The notes below the pieces were generated by a model. It made no database searches. It was not told the origin of the DNA and saw only the letters and a program-made list of their open reading frames with translations. A program made the position numbers and the translations under genes. Positions 23,141 to 35,374 of a stretch of DNA of 64,000 bases are shown one piece after another; the first letter of the stretch is position 1; every line of letters starts with the position of its first letter. The stretch is from Sepiola atlantica. Taxonomy: Eukaryota > Mollusca > Cephalopoda > Sepiida > Sepiolidae. Location: contig OY744521.1 of NCBI GenBank assembly GCA_963556195.1, forward strand, positions 129,799,288-129,863,287, read 5' to 3'.

Positions 23141-24955
23141 TCTAAAATATTCCGAACCAAATAAGCTTCAATTAAATTTGTTGACATGGTGTGTCTGAAC
23201 AGTAACGTGATTAGTATCATTAAAAAATCATTTCAATTACATACAAAACAACAACAACAATGTGTTCCCTTTAAACCTTTAGAGTCTAATACACTTCCGC
23301 TGCCTGTCACGCTTCTATGCACTTCTGAACGGTTTATTCTGGGGTGCACATCAGCTTTCTCGTTACAACCAGCTTGGTGACCTCCACGTCCTTAAAACAG
23401 GTTCCGTAATGATTCCATTGAGCTTGCGGATAGGAAAAATGTCAGGTGAAGCTAGATAAAGTGAATAGCGACATTGTTCCCGTACTATGATGCGATTTTT
23501 AGCAAGGAAATGGCAGATGCTTCAGGCTTTGTGAGCGGATACATTGTTGTGGTGAAGAAGACAAGGCAAACAAAAGCAGATGCACAAAATGCAATCGTTA
23601 CAGGGTGTTAAGATTACACTTATATACTAGCAATAATCTGCCAACCAGCTTTCGACAAGTTCACACATTACACACTGAAACCAGTACCGTTGCTTTTAAA
23701 CATTTATATATAAAAAGCAAAGTTGGCTTATGTGTATCACAGTATCAAAGTTAAACGGTTAATCTAAGAGTCAAACTAATCGCAAATTTGGAATCAGCAC
23801 TCAAGTCGATGTCCTTATCAATGTCGGAAGTTCTTTAGCATTCTTTAAAAAATATCATTCAAAGTTAAATGTACATAAAATAACATTAGATGCAAATGTT
23901 TCGACATTTTTATCGTTACGTTTCCAGTTTAATAGTTTATATTATTAGCCGACCGAACAACAAATATATTAAAAAGACAAAATATTTTCGTTTGATCAGT
24001 TGCTCTGGAGATAAGTGTTCGTCGGCAGTTCAAATATTTTATGCCATAATTCAGGGTTCGAAACTCACACAAGGCATTATTTTCTTTTGCTATAGCGTTC
24101 CAGCTATTTCCTAGCCGATATCGATCCTCATGATAAACCTTAATAATGCACTTTAACATTTTTCTGATTGCGATTTAAAGTGTTAAAACATGTTTTTCAT
24201 TTGAACTGACGTGTAGAAGAGAAAGAGTTAAGAAACCCAGCGTTGATGGGTACTTCGGCTAGTACCTCGTATTTTATTTTAAAGTCTTTTCAACAGACTA
24301 ATAGTGTAAGACTTTGCCGATCTTTGGCTCTATCTACACATAAACAGATCTGAACTCGGAACATCTAAGTGAATGGGAATGTGGGGTCAATTAAGAATGC
24401 ATAAAGTTTGTTGTTTATTATAACTTGTTAATATCAAATAATGTATTTAATTACGAAATAAAAAATTTAAATTATTTAATGATATAAAGAGCGATAATTG
24501 CTAAACATAATTATCCTCTTAGATTGTAATAAGCCATACAAGGGAAGTGCTGTCTAGGTTGGATCAATATAATAATTGGGTGAACAATTATCGCAAATAT
24601 TGAAATAATTGAAGGAAGCAGACAGGAGTGGCCATAAGATTTAGTCGACATGGTGGCATGAAACGAAATGAGAAAGTTCCGGATTTTGTTTTTATGAAGG
24701 TTTCGCCGAATTTTCGAAAAAAAACAAACCTAGAAAAGTAAGAAAGGATAGGACTGCGAGTAAATAATTGTTCTTGTTGATGTCAAAGCGAGAAATCGAT
24801 AATTGTACGTCTGATGGTTTATGAGTTGCGTTGGTATAGAAAATAATATCGGAGTTTGACCAACTTTAGAATTCAAAATTTAGCTATCTATTTATATGCG
24901 CATATCGAAACTTTTCGGCGACATACACATTAATATGTAACTGCAGCGTCCGGGC
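23141..24955. other. No recognisable gene
   Basis: AT-rich on both sides; no frame over 76 codons. The block 23360-23620 is less AT-rich but matches nothing else in the window. Confidence 0.5.
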
Positions 24956-25190
24956 GTTTGTCAGCAGCAACGTATGAATCCACTTGGCGTAAGAAGCTAA
25001 TCATAATAATAAAAAAGGAGAGGAAGGTAGAATCAGTCAAGATAAATCAAGTCAGAAAGTGATCCAACTACCAGTGTTCAATCCCTGAACTACATACAGG
25101 TAAGCCAAAAAGTAAGCCTTTCAAGAGCGCAATAGTGAGGGAAGGGGTTACAAGGCTAACTGATAAAAAAGTCCCATCCTCCTAAAATTG
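24956..25190 (+). repeat. Dispersed repeat family C, copy 2
   Basis: Matches the two blocks of 15085-15660 (cttggcgtaagaagct...gagaggaaggtagaatca; ccagtgttcaatccctgaac...gagcgcaatag...ggttacaagg) with only about 50 bp between them. Confidence 0.7.
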
Positions 25191-25239
25191 TTAAGTGGCT
25201 AACCAAAATTCGGTGTTTTTATCGTAACACTATCATCAT

Positions 25240-25525
25240 AATTTAAAGAAGAAGCAGCAGGAGCAAGATACCATTTTCTTATGTTGTTCAATAGTAATGA
25301 AAGGTAAGAATAATTGGAAAAAATGAAGAAGCAGCAAGAACAAGGTATCATTTTCTTATATTTTTTAATATTAATGAAAGGTAGAAAAAATAAAAAATAA
25401 AAATGTAAAGAAGCAGCAGGAGAAAGAAACCGTCTTTTATGTTGTTCAAAAGTAATAGAAAGTTGGTTGTCTTTAGAACCTTGAAGAAATGAAAACGCAA
25501 CAAGAATAGCATACCTTCTAGACAC
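25240..25525. repeat. Degenerate ~80-bp minisatellite
   Basis: Four diverged units start near 25248, 25326, 25409 and 25485. Each begins gaag(a/-)agcagca(g/a)ga, followed by a tattttctta-like block and aatagtaat(g/a)(g/a)aa. Leucine/phenylalanine-rich minus-strand frames across it come from the repeat. Confidence 0.75.
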
Positions 25526-26870
25526 ATTTGCTTTGAAAAGTAGAGTGTTACCCCCGAAATATCAGAATATATATTCTCTCTCTTCCGGGCTCTATACAAA
25601 AGTGAGTAAAACATACATAGAAAAAAAAAAAAATTTTATTGAAGGAGAGTATCACTTTTATTATTTTTCTCAACTTATTTATTTTATTCATCTCCTCTTT
25701 CACCGCTCCGGCCCCCAACGTGTTGTAAGTTTTGTAAACAGCATTATATGAGGAAAAAGCTGCATAGTGTTTACCAGTAATGCTTCAAGGAAAGAACTAT
25801 ATCTTTTATTTATTAATTATGCTTCTTTTGGCATCTGTTCTTTTTTTTAAATCAATAATGTCATTTAATCTTTCAATGAAGAAAAAATACTCAATATACA
25901 TGTAGCAGTAGTAGTGGCTTAAACAACAACTGCTGAGAAGTAATGCTTTAAATTATTTGATATTTACTTGACTGGTACTGATTGGATCAAATATTCAATT
26001 TCGATTGGTTCCCTATATCGAACTTTAGCCAATCAGAAATAATCTTTTCAGGAGACAGGCACCTGTTCAGAAATGTTATTTAAAAGAATCACGTTCGCAC
26101 TTTCAAATTACTTAATCGAGGGAGGGTCAAGTTGTCTAACGAACCCTTGGTTATTCTGAACACAAGCAACACTTTTTTCTTGGTGAGCAACCAAAACTCG
26201 CCGTAGCCTGTAGATACCGGCGTACCGGCACATGGACTTTCCTTACTAAGATGGCGACACTTCGGCACATGGACGTACGTATTCCTAATAATTATTATAC
26301 GAAATCTGCCTGTTTCACGAACTAAATCAATACTGCAACCTGTGTACGTACATTCTCCACTTATGGATTCATAAGAATATTCTTCCTCGAATTATAATAA
26401 CATTTTCTATGTCTTGACTCAAGGATCTATATCATAACACTTTCTCTGTACAGACACATGAGCATGCATGTGTCTGTGACGTCATATTATAATATGTAGC
26501 TCTAAGTCGATCTTTTAACTGCCAATAGAAATTTTCACTCCTGTTCTTAATTTGAACATTACGTAAAAAATACTGTTTTTGCTACTATTTTATACATCTG
26601 CATTTAAACATTGCTACAAAAAAACATTGAAATAATTTCGGAAGCTGTCCAATTACATTATTCTAAATGAATTTGGTTTCGCGATTTTGTTGGTTATCTT
26701 TCTGTGAGACCGGAAAATTAAAATAATAAAATCGAAAAAAGTTAATTCGAAGATTCGAGCCGAAGTAAGCGTTTTATAACGCAATTGTGTTTTCTATAAC
26801 GCGGCAAAGTAAACGTGTTAGCATTATAATTATTAATCAGTGATGAGTAAAGTCGCTTAAACTGAAAACC
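25526..26870. other. No recognisable gene; hairpin plus CRE-like word at 26450-26484
   Basis: An 11-bp inverted repeat acagacacatg / catgtgtctgt (26450-26460, 26467-26477, loop agcatg) overlaps a perfect TGACGTCA (26477-26484). The sequence near 26245 contains aagatggcgac, a YY1-like word. No open frame or TATA context gives either a role. Confidence 0.4.
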
Positions 26871-27050
26871 GTGATTCAAAGTAAAATAAAACGTAATTCA
26901 TATAAATCAGTTGAAAATAATGAATGGAATGGACAACGTTTGAATTCTTATCAGGACGGGTTATGCAAAGTATTGTTTGACATTGTATTTAAAGACGACC
27001 AAGTTGCAGTCAGCAGGGAACCACTCCCGTGGTATATGTACCAAATATAG
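26871..27050 (-). pseudogene. Family B LINE relic, short fragment
   Basis: Nucleotide blocks gaatggaatggacaa...tgaattctta, gtttgacattgta, aagacgaccaagttgcagtc and agggaaccactcccg match the 17, 21.6 and 37 kb copies. Coding is obscured by frameshifts. Confidence 0.65.
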
Positions 27051-27750
27051 TATTTTTTTTAGTGTTGTTTGATTTGTTAAACTGTACGACAATTCTTATA
27101 AATCTAATCAAATATGATGCCCTCAGTCTTAGGAGACAATCTTATCAAGCAGTACCTCCCCAATTACAGCGTAGAAGAAGAGGCATGCACATTATCTGTT
27201 GCATGAGTCTCCCTTACTTATGTGGGAAACAATTCAATGTTGAGGCAACGCCGATAGGACTGATATCGTTATTAGGAAATTGTTACCGACCTTGAATGCC
27301 CCGGAGGCATACATTTCTGAAAACATCCCCACATTGTGTCACATACAGGCCAAAGGTTAAGAGCTATTTCCATTTAATTCCAGTCACGTGATATTCTCCA
27401 TGTTTCATAACTGATGTGTCATTCTAAACTCTAAAATGATGTTAAGGGTGTTTACATGTAATTGTCTATGGTGAATCAGAATACAGTGTACAAATATAAG
27501 TGGCGGGCATGAAACGGTAAACTTCTCAGGTATATAATAAGTATATAATACTAGCAATCATTCGTTGCATTTCAAATTACTTCCCACAGTTGACAGATAT
27601 TTCAGGTTTTGTCAATCTGGCGGACAGTAATACTATTGAGTTGTTGGGAGTTGTTGTTCCCACTATGTGATGTACAACACCGTAACACCTGGGAACTCAA
27701 ACTTAATTCGTTCTTAAAAGTAGTTAGTGTTGCAAAACCTTTTTCTTTTT
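27051..27750. other. No recognisable gene
   Basis: An 88-codon plus-strand frame at 27029-27295 and a 60-codon frame at 27609-27791 carry no motif. Confidence 0.45.
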
Positions 27751-28345
27751 CTTTACTTATGTTCACCACAAACAAGGCATATTGTTACTGAAACATAAAA
27801 TGCTACTGTGATATAAGGGATATCTCGGTGGGAAGATGGTCAGCAAGATTTTTGTTCATATTTCATTTAAATTTCTGCATGTCTGTAGGTCGAGGAACAA
27901 AGGAACAGGGAGGAAATTCCAAAGGCGATCAGTCCGAACCGATAAGCTATTAGAGTAGAAGATAATCCGGCATCTACGGATCTTTACAGTGAAAGGGGTC
28001 TAATTGTGTTGCCAGTCAAGTTAGTCGGAAATATTAACGTTAAGGTGGTAAAAGTGCAGTAAGTCCGTTAGAGCACATTCCGTGGAAGTACTTGTAAAAC
28101 AAAAACATAGATAGAACACTAGGGCAATGCGACAGAAGGCTGGGTCTTGGCAGGCATACTTATTAGATTAAGAATTTTTTTGCATCCTGTTCCAGAGGTA
28201 GAGGCTTATGGTTGGTGCACCAGCCCAGATGTAGTAACACTACTATATGCACGTGTGAATAGTGGCTTCATAAAGTTATAGGATACTGGCAGGTGGGAGA
28301 AGTTGTCTAAGTCGAAAGAAACGAGTCGACATTCTTTGCGGCAGA
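27751..28345 (-). pseudogene. Family A LINE relic: C-terminal part of RT and 3' UTR
   Basis: Matches 44950-45610 and 47390-47690 over accaaacaaggcatattg (3' end), gaaattccaaaggc, gtcggaa, cacattcc(g/t)tggaag, tggttggtgcaccagccca and ggcttcataaagttatagga. The minus-strand reading follows the family A order. It ends about 65 bp before the 44-bp satellite begins. Confidence 0.8.
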
Positions 28346-28409
28346 CATAGCAGAATTTTCTAATCTAACATTTTCCATCTAATCTAGCATTCTGCATTTC
28401 TAGCATTTT

Positions 28410-31400
28410 CCATCTAATCTGGAGTAATGTAAACTCAATTAATTCGTAACAATCATTCTAATAAGGAATAAAGTAAACTCAATTAATCCGTAGCAATCAT
28501 TCCAATAAGGAATAATGTAAACTCAATTAATTTGTAACAACCATTACAATAAAGAATAATGTAAACTCAATTAATCTGTAGCAATAATTCCAATAAGGAA
28601 TAATGTAAACTCAATTAATTAATAACAATTATTCCAATGACGAATAATGTAAACTCAATTAATCCGTAGCAATCATTCCAATAATGAATAATGTAAACTC
28701 AATTAACCCAGAACAATCCATCTAATAACTAGTAATGTAAACTCAATTAATTCGTAACAATCATTCCAATAACGAATAATGTAAACTCAAATGATCATTA
28801 GCAATTATTCCAATAAGAAATAAAGAAAACTCAATTAATCCGTAGCAATCACCCAAATAAGGAATCATGTAAACTCAATTAAGCTGTAGCACTCATTCTA
28901 ATAAGGAATACTGTAAACTCAAATAATCTGTAGTAATCATTCCAATAAAGAATGATGTAAACTTTGTTACTCCGTAGCAATCATTGCAATAAGGAATAAT
29001 GTGAACTCAATTAATCTGTAGCAATCATTCCAATAAGAAATACTGTAAACTCAATATATCTGTAGCAATCATTCCAATAAAGAATAATGTAAACTCAATT
29101 AATCTGTAGCAATCATTCCAATAAGGAATAATGTAAACTATATTAATCCGTAGCAATTATTCTAATAAGAAATAATGTAAATTCAATTAATCCGTAGCAA
29201 TCTTTCTAATAAGAAATAATGTAAATTCAATTAATCCGTAGCAATCATTCCATTAAAGAAAAATGTAAACTCAATTAATTCGTAACAATCATTACAATGA
29301 AAGTTAATGTAAACTCAATTAATCCGTAGCAATCATTCCAATAAGGAATAATGTAAACTCAAGTAATCCGTCGCAATCAATCCAATAAGTAATAATGTAA
29401 ACTCAATAAATCTGTAGCACTCATTCCAATAAGGCATACTGTAAACTCAAATAATCTGTAGCAATCATTCCAATAAGTAATAATGTAAACTCAATTAACC
29501 CGTAGCAATTATTCTAATCAGAAATAATGTAAATTCAATTAATCCGTAGCAATCATTCTAATAAGGAAGAATGTAAACTCAATTAATCCGTAGCAATCAT
29601 TCCAATAAAGAATAATGTAAACTCAATTAATTCGTAACAATCATTACAATAAAAAGTTAATGTAAACTCAATTAATCCGTAGCAATCATTCCAATAAGGA
29701 ATAATGTAAACTCAATTAATCCGTAGCAATCATTCCAATAAAGAATAATGTAAACTCAATTAATTAATAACACTCATTCCAATAAAGAATAATGTAAACT
29801 AAATTAATTCGTAAGAATCATTACAATAAGGATTAATGTAAACTCAATTAATCTGTAGGAATCATTCGAATAAGGAATAATGTAAACTCAATTAATTAAT
29901 AACAATTATTCCAATGACGAATAATGTAAACCCAATTAATCCGTAGCAATCATTCTAATAATAAATAATGTAAACTCAATTAATTTGAAATAATCCATCT
30001 AATAACTAGTAATGTAAATTCAATTAATTCGTAACAATCATACCAATAAAGAATAATGTAAACTCAAATAATCATTAGCAATTATCCTAATAAGCAATAA
30101 AGAAAACTCAATTAATCCGTAGCAATCACCCCAATAAGCTATAATGTAAACCCAATTAATCTGTAGCACTTATTCTAATAAGGAATACTGTAAACTCAAA
30201 TAATCTGTAGTAATCATTCCAATAAAGAATGATGTAAACTTTATTACTCCGTAGCAATCATTGCAATAAGGAATAATGTGAACTCAATTAATCTGTAGCA
30301 ATTATTCTTATAAGAAATAATGTAAATTCAATTAATCCGTAGCAATTATTCTAATAAGGAATAATGTAATCTCAAGTAATCATCGTCATCATTCCAATAA
30401 AGAATAATCTAAACTCAATTAATCTGTAGCACTCATTCCAATAAGGAATAATGTAAACTTAAATAATCTGTAGAAACCATACCTATCAGGAATAATTTAA
30501 ACTCAATTACTCCGTAGCAATCATTCCAATAAGAAATAATGTAAACTCAATTCATTCGTAACAATCATTCTGATAAGGAATAATGTAAACCTAATTACTC
30601 CGTAGCAATCTTCCAGTAAAGAATAATGTAAACTAAATTAATCCGTAACAATCATCCTAATAAGAAATAATGTAAACTCAATTAATTCCTAAGAATTTAT
30701 CTAATAAGTAGTAATGTAAACTCAATTAATCCGTAGCGTTCATTCCAATACGGAATAATGTAAACTCAATTAATTCGTAACAATCATTACAATAAGAGTT
30801 AATGTAAATTAAATTAATCTGTAGCAATCATTCCAATAAGGAATAATGTAAACTAAATTAATTAATAACAATTATTCCAATAATAAATAATGTAATCTCA
30901 ATCAATCCGTAGCAATCATTCCAATAATTAATAATGTAAACTCAATTAATTCCAAACAATCTATCTAATAACGAGTAATGTAAACTCAATTAATTCGAAA
31001 GAATCATTCCAATAAAGACTAATGTAAACTCAAGTAATCCTTAGCAATCATTTAAATAAGGAATAATGTAAACTCAATAAATCTGTAGCACTCATTCCAA
31101 TAAATAATAATGAAAATTAAAATCATCCGTAGCAATTATTCTAACAAAGGTATAATGTAAACTCAAGTAATCCGTAGCACTCATTCCAATAAGGAATACT
31201 GTAAACTCAAATAATCTGTAGCAATCATTCCAATAAGAAATAATGTAAACTCAATTAATCTGTAACAATCATTCCAATAAGAAATGATGTAAACTTGGTT
31301 ACTTCGTAGCAATCATTGCAATCGGGAATAATGTAAACTCAATTAATCTGTAGCAATCATTCACTTAAGGAATAATGAAAACTCAATTACTCCGTAGCAA

Positions 31401-32886
31401 TCATTCCAATAAGAAATAATGTAAACTCAATTAATTCGTAACAATTTATCTAATAAGGAATAATGTAAACTCAATTAATCTGTAGCACTCATTCCAATAA
31501 AGAATAAAGTAAACTCAATTAATCCGTAGCAATCATTCCAATAAGGAATAATGTAAACTCAGTTTATTTGTAACAATCATTACAATAAGGATTAATGTAA
31601 ACTCAATTAATCTGTAGCAATCATTCCAATAAGTAATAATGTAAACTCAATTAATTCATAACAAACATTCCAATAAAGAATAATGTGAACTAAATTAATC
31701 CGTAGCAGTCATTCCAATAAAGAATAATGTAAATTCAATTAATCCGTAGAAATCATTCAAATAAAGAATATGGTAAACTAAATTAATTCGTAACAATCAT
31801 TCAAATAACGAATAATGTAAACTCAAGTAATCCGTAGCAATCATTCCAATAAGGAAAAATGTAAACTCAATTAATTCGTAACAATCATTACAATAAGAAT
31901 TAATGTAAACTCAATTACTCTGTAGCAATCATTGCAATAAGGAATCATGTAAACTCAATTAAATAATAATAATTATTCCAATAAAGAATAATCTAAACTC
32001 AATTAATCCGTAGCAATCATTCCAATAAAGAATAATGCAAACTCAATTAATTCGTTACAATCATTCTAATAAGGAATAAATAAACTCAATTAATCCGTAA
32101 CAATTATTACAATAAGGATTAATGTAAACTCAATTAATTCATAACCATCATTACAATAAAGAATAATGTAAACTAAAATAATCCGTAGCAATCATTCCAA
32201 TAATGGATAATGTAAACTCAAGTAATCTATAGCAACCATTCAAATAAGAAATAATGACAACTCAATTACTCTGTAGCACTCATTCCAATAAGGAATACTG
32301 TAAACTCAATTAATCTGCAACAATCATTCCAATAAGAAATAATGTAAACTCGGTTACTCAGTAGCAATCATTCCAATAAGGAATAATGTTAACTCAATTA
32401 ATCTGTAGCAATCATTCCAATAAGGAATAATGTAAACTCAATTACTCCGTAGCAATCTTCCAGTAAAGAATAATGTAAACTCAATTAATTCGTAGCAATC
32501 ATTCTAATTAGAAATAATGTAAACTCAATTACTTCGTAGCAATCTTTCAATAAGGAATAATGTAAACTCAATTAATCCGTTGCAATCATTCCAATAAGAA
32601 ATAATGTAAACTCATTTACTCCGTAGAAATCATTCCAATACGGAATAATGTAAACTTTATAAACCTGTTGCAATCATTCCAATAAGGAATAATATAAACT
32701 CAATTACTCCGTAGCAATCATTGCAATAAGCAATAATGTAAACTCAATTAACCTGTAGCAATCATTCCAATAAGGAATAATGTAAACTCAATTACTCCGT
32801 AGCAATCATTGCAATAAGGAATAATGTAAACTCAATTAACGTGTAGCAATCATTCCAATAAGGAATAATGTTTAACTCAATTAATC
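28410..32886. repeat. 44-bp satellite array (~101 monomers)
   Basis: The monomer is 44 bp (gtaaac at 28561 and 28605). Its conserved half is aatgtaaactcaatta. The other half varies (ccgtagc, ctgtagc, tcgtaac, taataac) and is followed by aatcattccaataa(g/a)g. About 101-102 units fit 4477 bp, with rare single-base indels. A rare-variant block at 28621 (aataacaattattcc...) recurs in the same order at 29898, and the aatgatgtaaact variant at 28951 recurs at 30228. Both shifts are 1277 bp, close to 29 monomers. A third partial block starts at 30864, 966 bp (22 monomers) later. At the right edge an 88-bp dimer is repeated. No spacers or direct repeats of CRISPR type. Function unknown. Confidence 0.97.
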
Positions 32887-33262
32887 CATCTCCGACCGAG
32901 GTAATCGTTAAGCTTAACGATGGCCTCCCCCAGGCACCCAGAATATCTCTTTCAGCTCTTAACAAATCTAATTTAAACGAACACACAGGCAATTCAACGG
33001 TCCAATCTATGCATACAACCGTATTTGATACAAAGATTTAAGAACGCAATAACATTCTATATAATGACAATTGAATTACTTTGGTGAATAATGATGATCG
33101 CTAAGGTAGTGCCACGTGAACACTTCCTTGTTTATACGCCATGTTCGAAGTTCATTAACATCTCCCTACTTTTTTAATTGGGATCTCTAATCGCCGAAGA
33201 TGCAATGCAGAAAACGTAATGTTTTATTCTATCAGATATCGCTGTTTTGTCGAACGTGAAAA
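32887..33262. other. Right flank of the satellite; short open frame
   Basis: A plus-strand frame of about 48 codons runs from about 32888 to the TAA at 33041. It starts TEVIVKLNDGLPQAP and ends TTVFDTKI. There is no ATG in the first part and no obvious acceptor site, so it cannot be called an exon. Confidence 0.3.
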
Positions 33263-33310
33263 TATACTTTTTTGACATTCGGGCTAGAATCAAACTGTAG
33301 TACTTGTTCC
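33263..33310 (+). pseudogene. U2 snRNA-like 5' segment, copy 1
   Basis: ttttgacattcgggctagaa, then tcaaactgtagtacttgttc follows the order of the U2 5' end (stem I, then the GUAGUA branch-site-recognition segment). The 12-16 bases upstream (cgaacgtgaaaata) are shared with the 35 kb copy. Too diverged to be functional. Confidence 0.6.
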
Positions 33311-33960
33311 GTCCAAAGATGTTACACTAATATCATGGGGATCTTCGTTCGCGCCGGACGTCCACATGATAGAAATAAGTCACAAAGTCTTACACGAGTT
33401 TTGGAGATAGTCTCTTATAACCTGATATGTTCTGAAATTACATTAAACAGAGTACTTAGATGGGTATGTTTCAGTTTGAACAAAAGTAGTACAATAATAT
33501 CGTGAGGTCTGTGTCAGCGCATGGCGTACGTAGAATGCACGGCAGTAATGTACGACTGATGATGAATATTTTAGTCAAAACATTTCTTTAAATCTAAGAG
33601 TGCTGCCCCCTATAAACTGCGATATCACGCGTTAGGATTGGCTTTTAGTGGTCTGTCCCGTGTAAATAAAGAAATATGATACATCGCATGGATTATATAT
33701 GAAATAAAAATAAAATGTAAATATTTTCTATATTCAAATTTTAGTCCGGATAGTGTAAAAGTTTCAGTTTAATTAAACAAAGGAACAGTTGACATTAGTT
33801 TACTTTCAAAAGTTTATAGAAAATAAATCTTTTTGAAAAGTAATATGAATTATAAAAATATTTGAACATATATTTACTGAATTTTTGATAAATATGAAAT
33901 ACATTTTAAGATGGCTACGCGATCACATGTGAGCCTAATAGAAAACAATCGAGATTAACG
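33311..33960. other. No recognisable gene
   Basis: A 77-codon plus-strand frame overlaps the U2-like piece. The rest is AT-rich with no motif. Confidence 0.45.
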
Positions 33961-34735
33961 AAATAAATGAATAACATAAGTAATTTGTCCGTCACACACA
34001 CAGGGAGAAATTGCCACGAGAATCCAACGTTCAAACTCATCGGTCTAACGTTCACAGGCAACATGCATTTAAATAAATACATAGAAGATACTGCCAAATC
34101 TGCTGCAAAGGAGGAGGATCTCTCTACCGGGCTAGTAAACCTCTCACACCTGCTAATATCCTGTATCTCTATAAAGCCACAATTCTCCTATGCATGGAGT
34201 ATTGTTGCCACATACTGGCTGATGCACAACAGACTAGTCTTTTCCTCTTGGACAGAGACAATACAGATTCTCCACCTTTATAGATCCTGCACTGTCTACC
34301 AAGCTCCAGCCCCTTTCCCATCGCCGCAGTGTTGCATCCCTGTGTTTATTTTACAAGCAATTCTACAAAATGTGCCCCAACGAACTTACTTTACTTGTAC
34401 TTCCTCAACGTAAATATACCCGAAGAACCAGAGTAGCAGCAAAATCACACCCCTTCACTGCATATGTCCCTAGATGCTGGAAAACTTTCTACTCTAATAG
34501 TTTTTTCACTGAACTGCTTGCCTTTTTGAACTCTATCCCTGCTTTCTGTTTCTCCGACTGCACCAACCTGATGATATCTAAATGTAATCTTAACAAACAT
34601 CTTTCTGCTTAACTCCCCACTTATGGTGACCCCTATGCATTTGCCCCCACCTCTAATCACAGTAGCCCCTTAAATCCCAGTGGTAATACACCGTGTGTAG
34701 GTTGGAATAAAGTAAAAAAAAGAACGTTCTTTCGT
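33961..34735 (+). pseudogene. Family A LINE relic: C-terminal RT and 3' end
   Basis: Two overlapping frames (33967-34413 and 34370-34612) together give FKLIGLTFTGNMHLNKYIED, then AKSAAKEE, YAWSIVATYW, a PLSHRR-equivalent, CPNELT, FYSNSFFTELLAF and CNLNKHLS. This is the family A order with one frameshift near 34200-34380. It ends with aataaagtaaaaaaaagaa (34708-34726), a poly(A)-type 3' terminus. No catalytic RT motifs; 5'-truncated. Confidence 0.88.
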
Positions 34736-34799
34736 TTAAAATCCCAAACGTTGGCTCATCTAATGCCGCTAAACCTGATCTGTCAAATAAACAAGAGGG

Positions 34800-35090
34800 G
34801 ACATCAAAAGCTTCTAATAGACATTCTTAGACGCGTATAGAATAAAATGCGTCCATTGACTCTGCGCGTTTGGTTATAAAAATACTATTTCAAATCAGCA
34901 TAACTAAGGAAAATACTATTAACATTTATGTATGATAAGCTACAGAAATTGATAGTTAAAACAGTTATTGTAGATACAACAACGGACAAAGCAGTTTTTA
35001 GACATGCTTGAATGCTTCTACAATACGATGCGTCCACTTAATTTGCGCGTTTAGCGAGGGAAATGTTATTTCAAACTTTCATCAGAAGTG
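34800..35090 (+). repeat. Dispersed repeat family E, copies 1 and 2 (tandem)
   Basis: Two units about 180 bp apart share tag(a/g)acattc or gcttgaatgctt, (a/g)aata(a/c)(g/a)atgcgtcca, ctgcgcgttt and ata(c/g)tatttcaaa (34833-34895 and 35012-35075). The same words occur at 52980-53075 and 54460-54540. Confidence 0.65.
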
Positions 35091-35326
35091 TATTTAAGTT
35101 AAACTTAAGATAAACTTATGATCAATCTTACACACAAATAATGTAAAATATCTTTTGAGGTCAACCTTTTTAGATTCGCTTTTACATTTATGTGAGAGGC
35201 TTTATCCATACGTTATCACCCTACCCTTTTATTTGAAATGCATAACCGAATTGCCGAAGGCGCTATACAAAACAAACTGATTTTTAAAAATTTTATCTGC
35301 TACCTCTGTCATGTTTAACGTGAAAA

Positions 35327-35374
35327 TACACTCTCTGGACCTTCGGGCTTGGATCATAGTGTAGTATCTGTCTG
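35327..35374 (+). pseudogene. U2 snRNA-like 5' segment, copy 2
   Basis: actctctggaccttcgggct, then tggatcatagtgtagtatct aligns with U2 5' nucleotides through GUGUAGUAUCUG. The upstream block taacgtgaaaataca is common to copy 1. Downstream sequence does not continue as U2. Confidence 0.7.

Noticed and set aside
25533..25751. 72-codon protein
   Set aside because: Low-complexity AT-rich frame directly after a degenerate minisatellite; no motif.
28410..32886. CRISPR array
   Set aside because: The monomers are head-to-tail without unique spacers, diverge gradually and show higher-order blocks. The sequence is an animal-type satellite.
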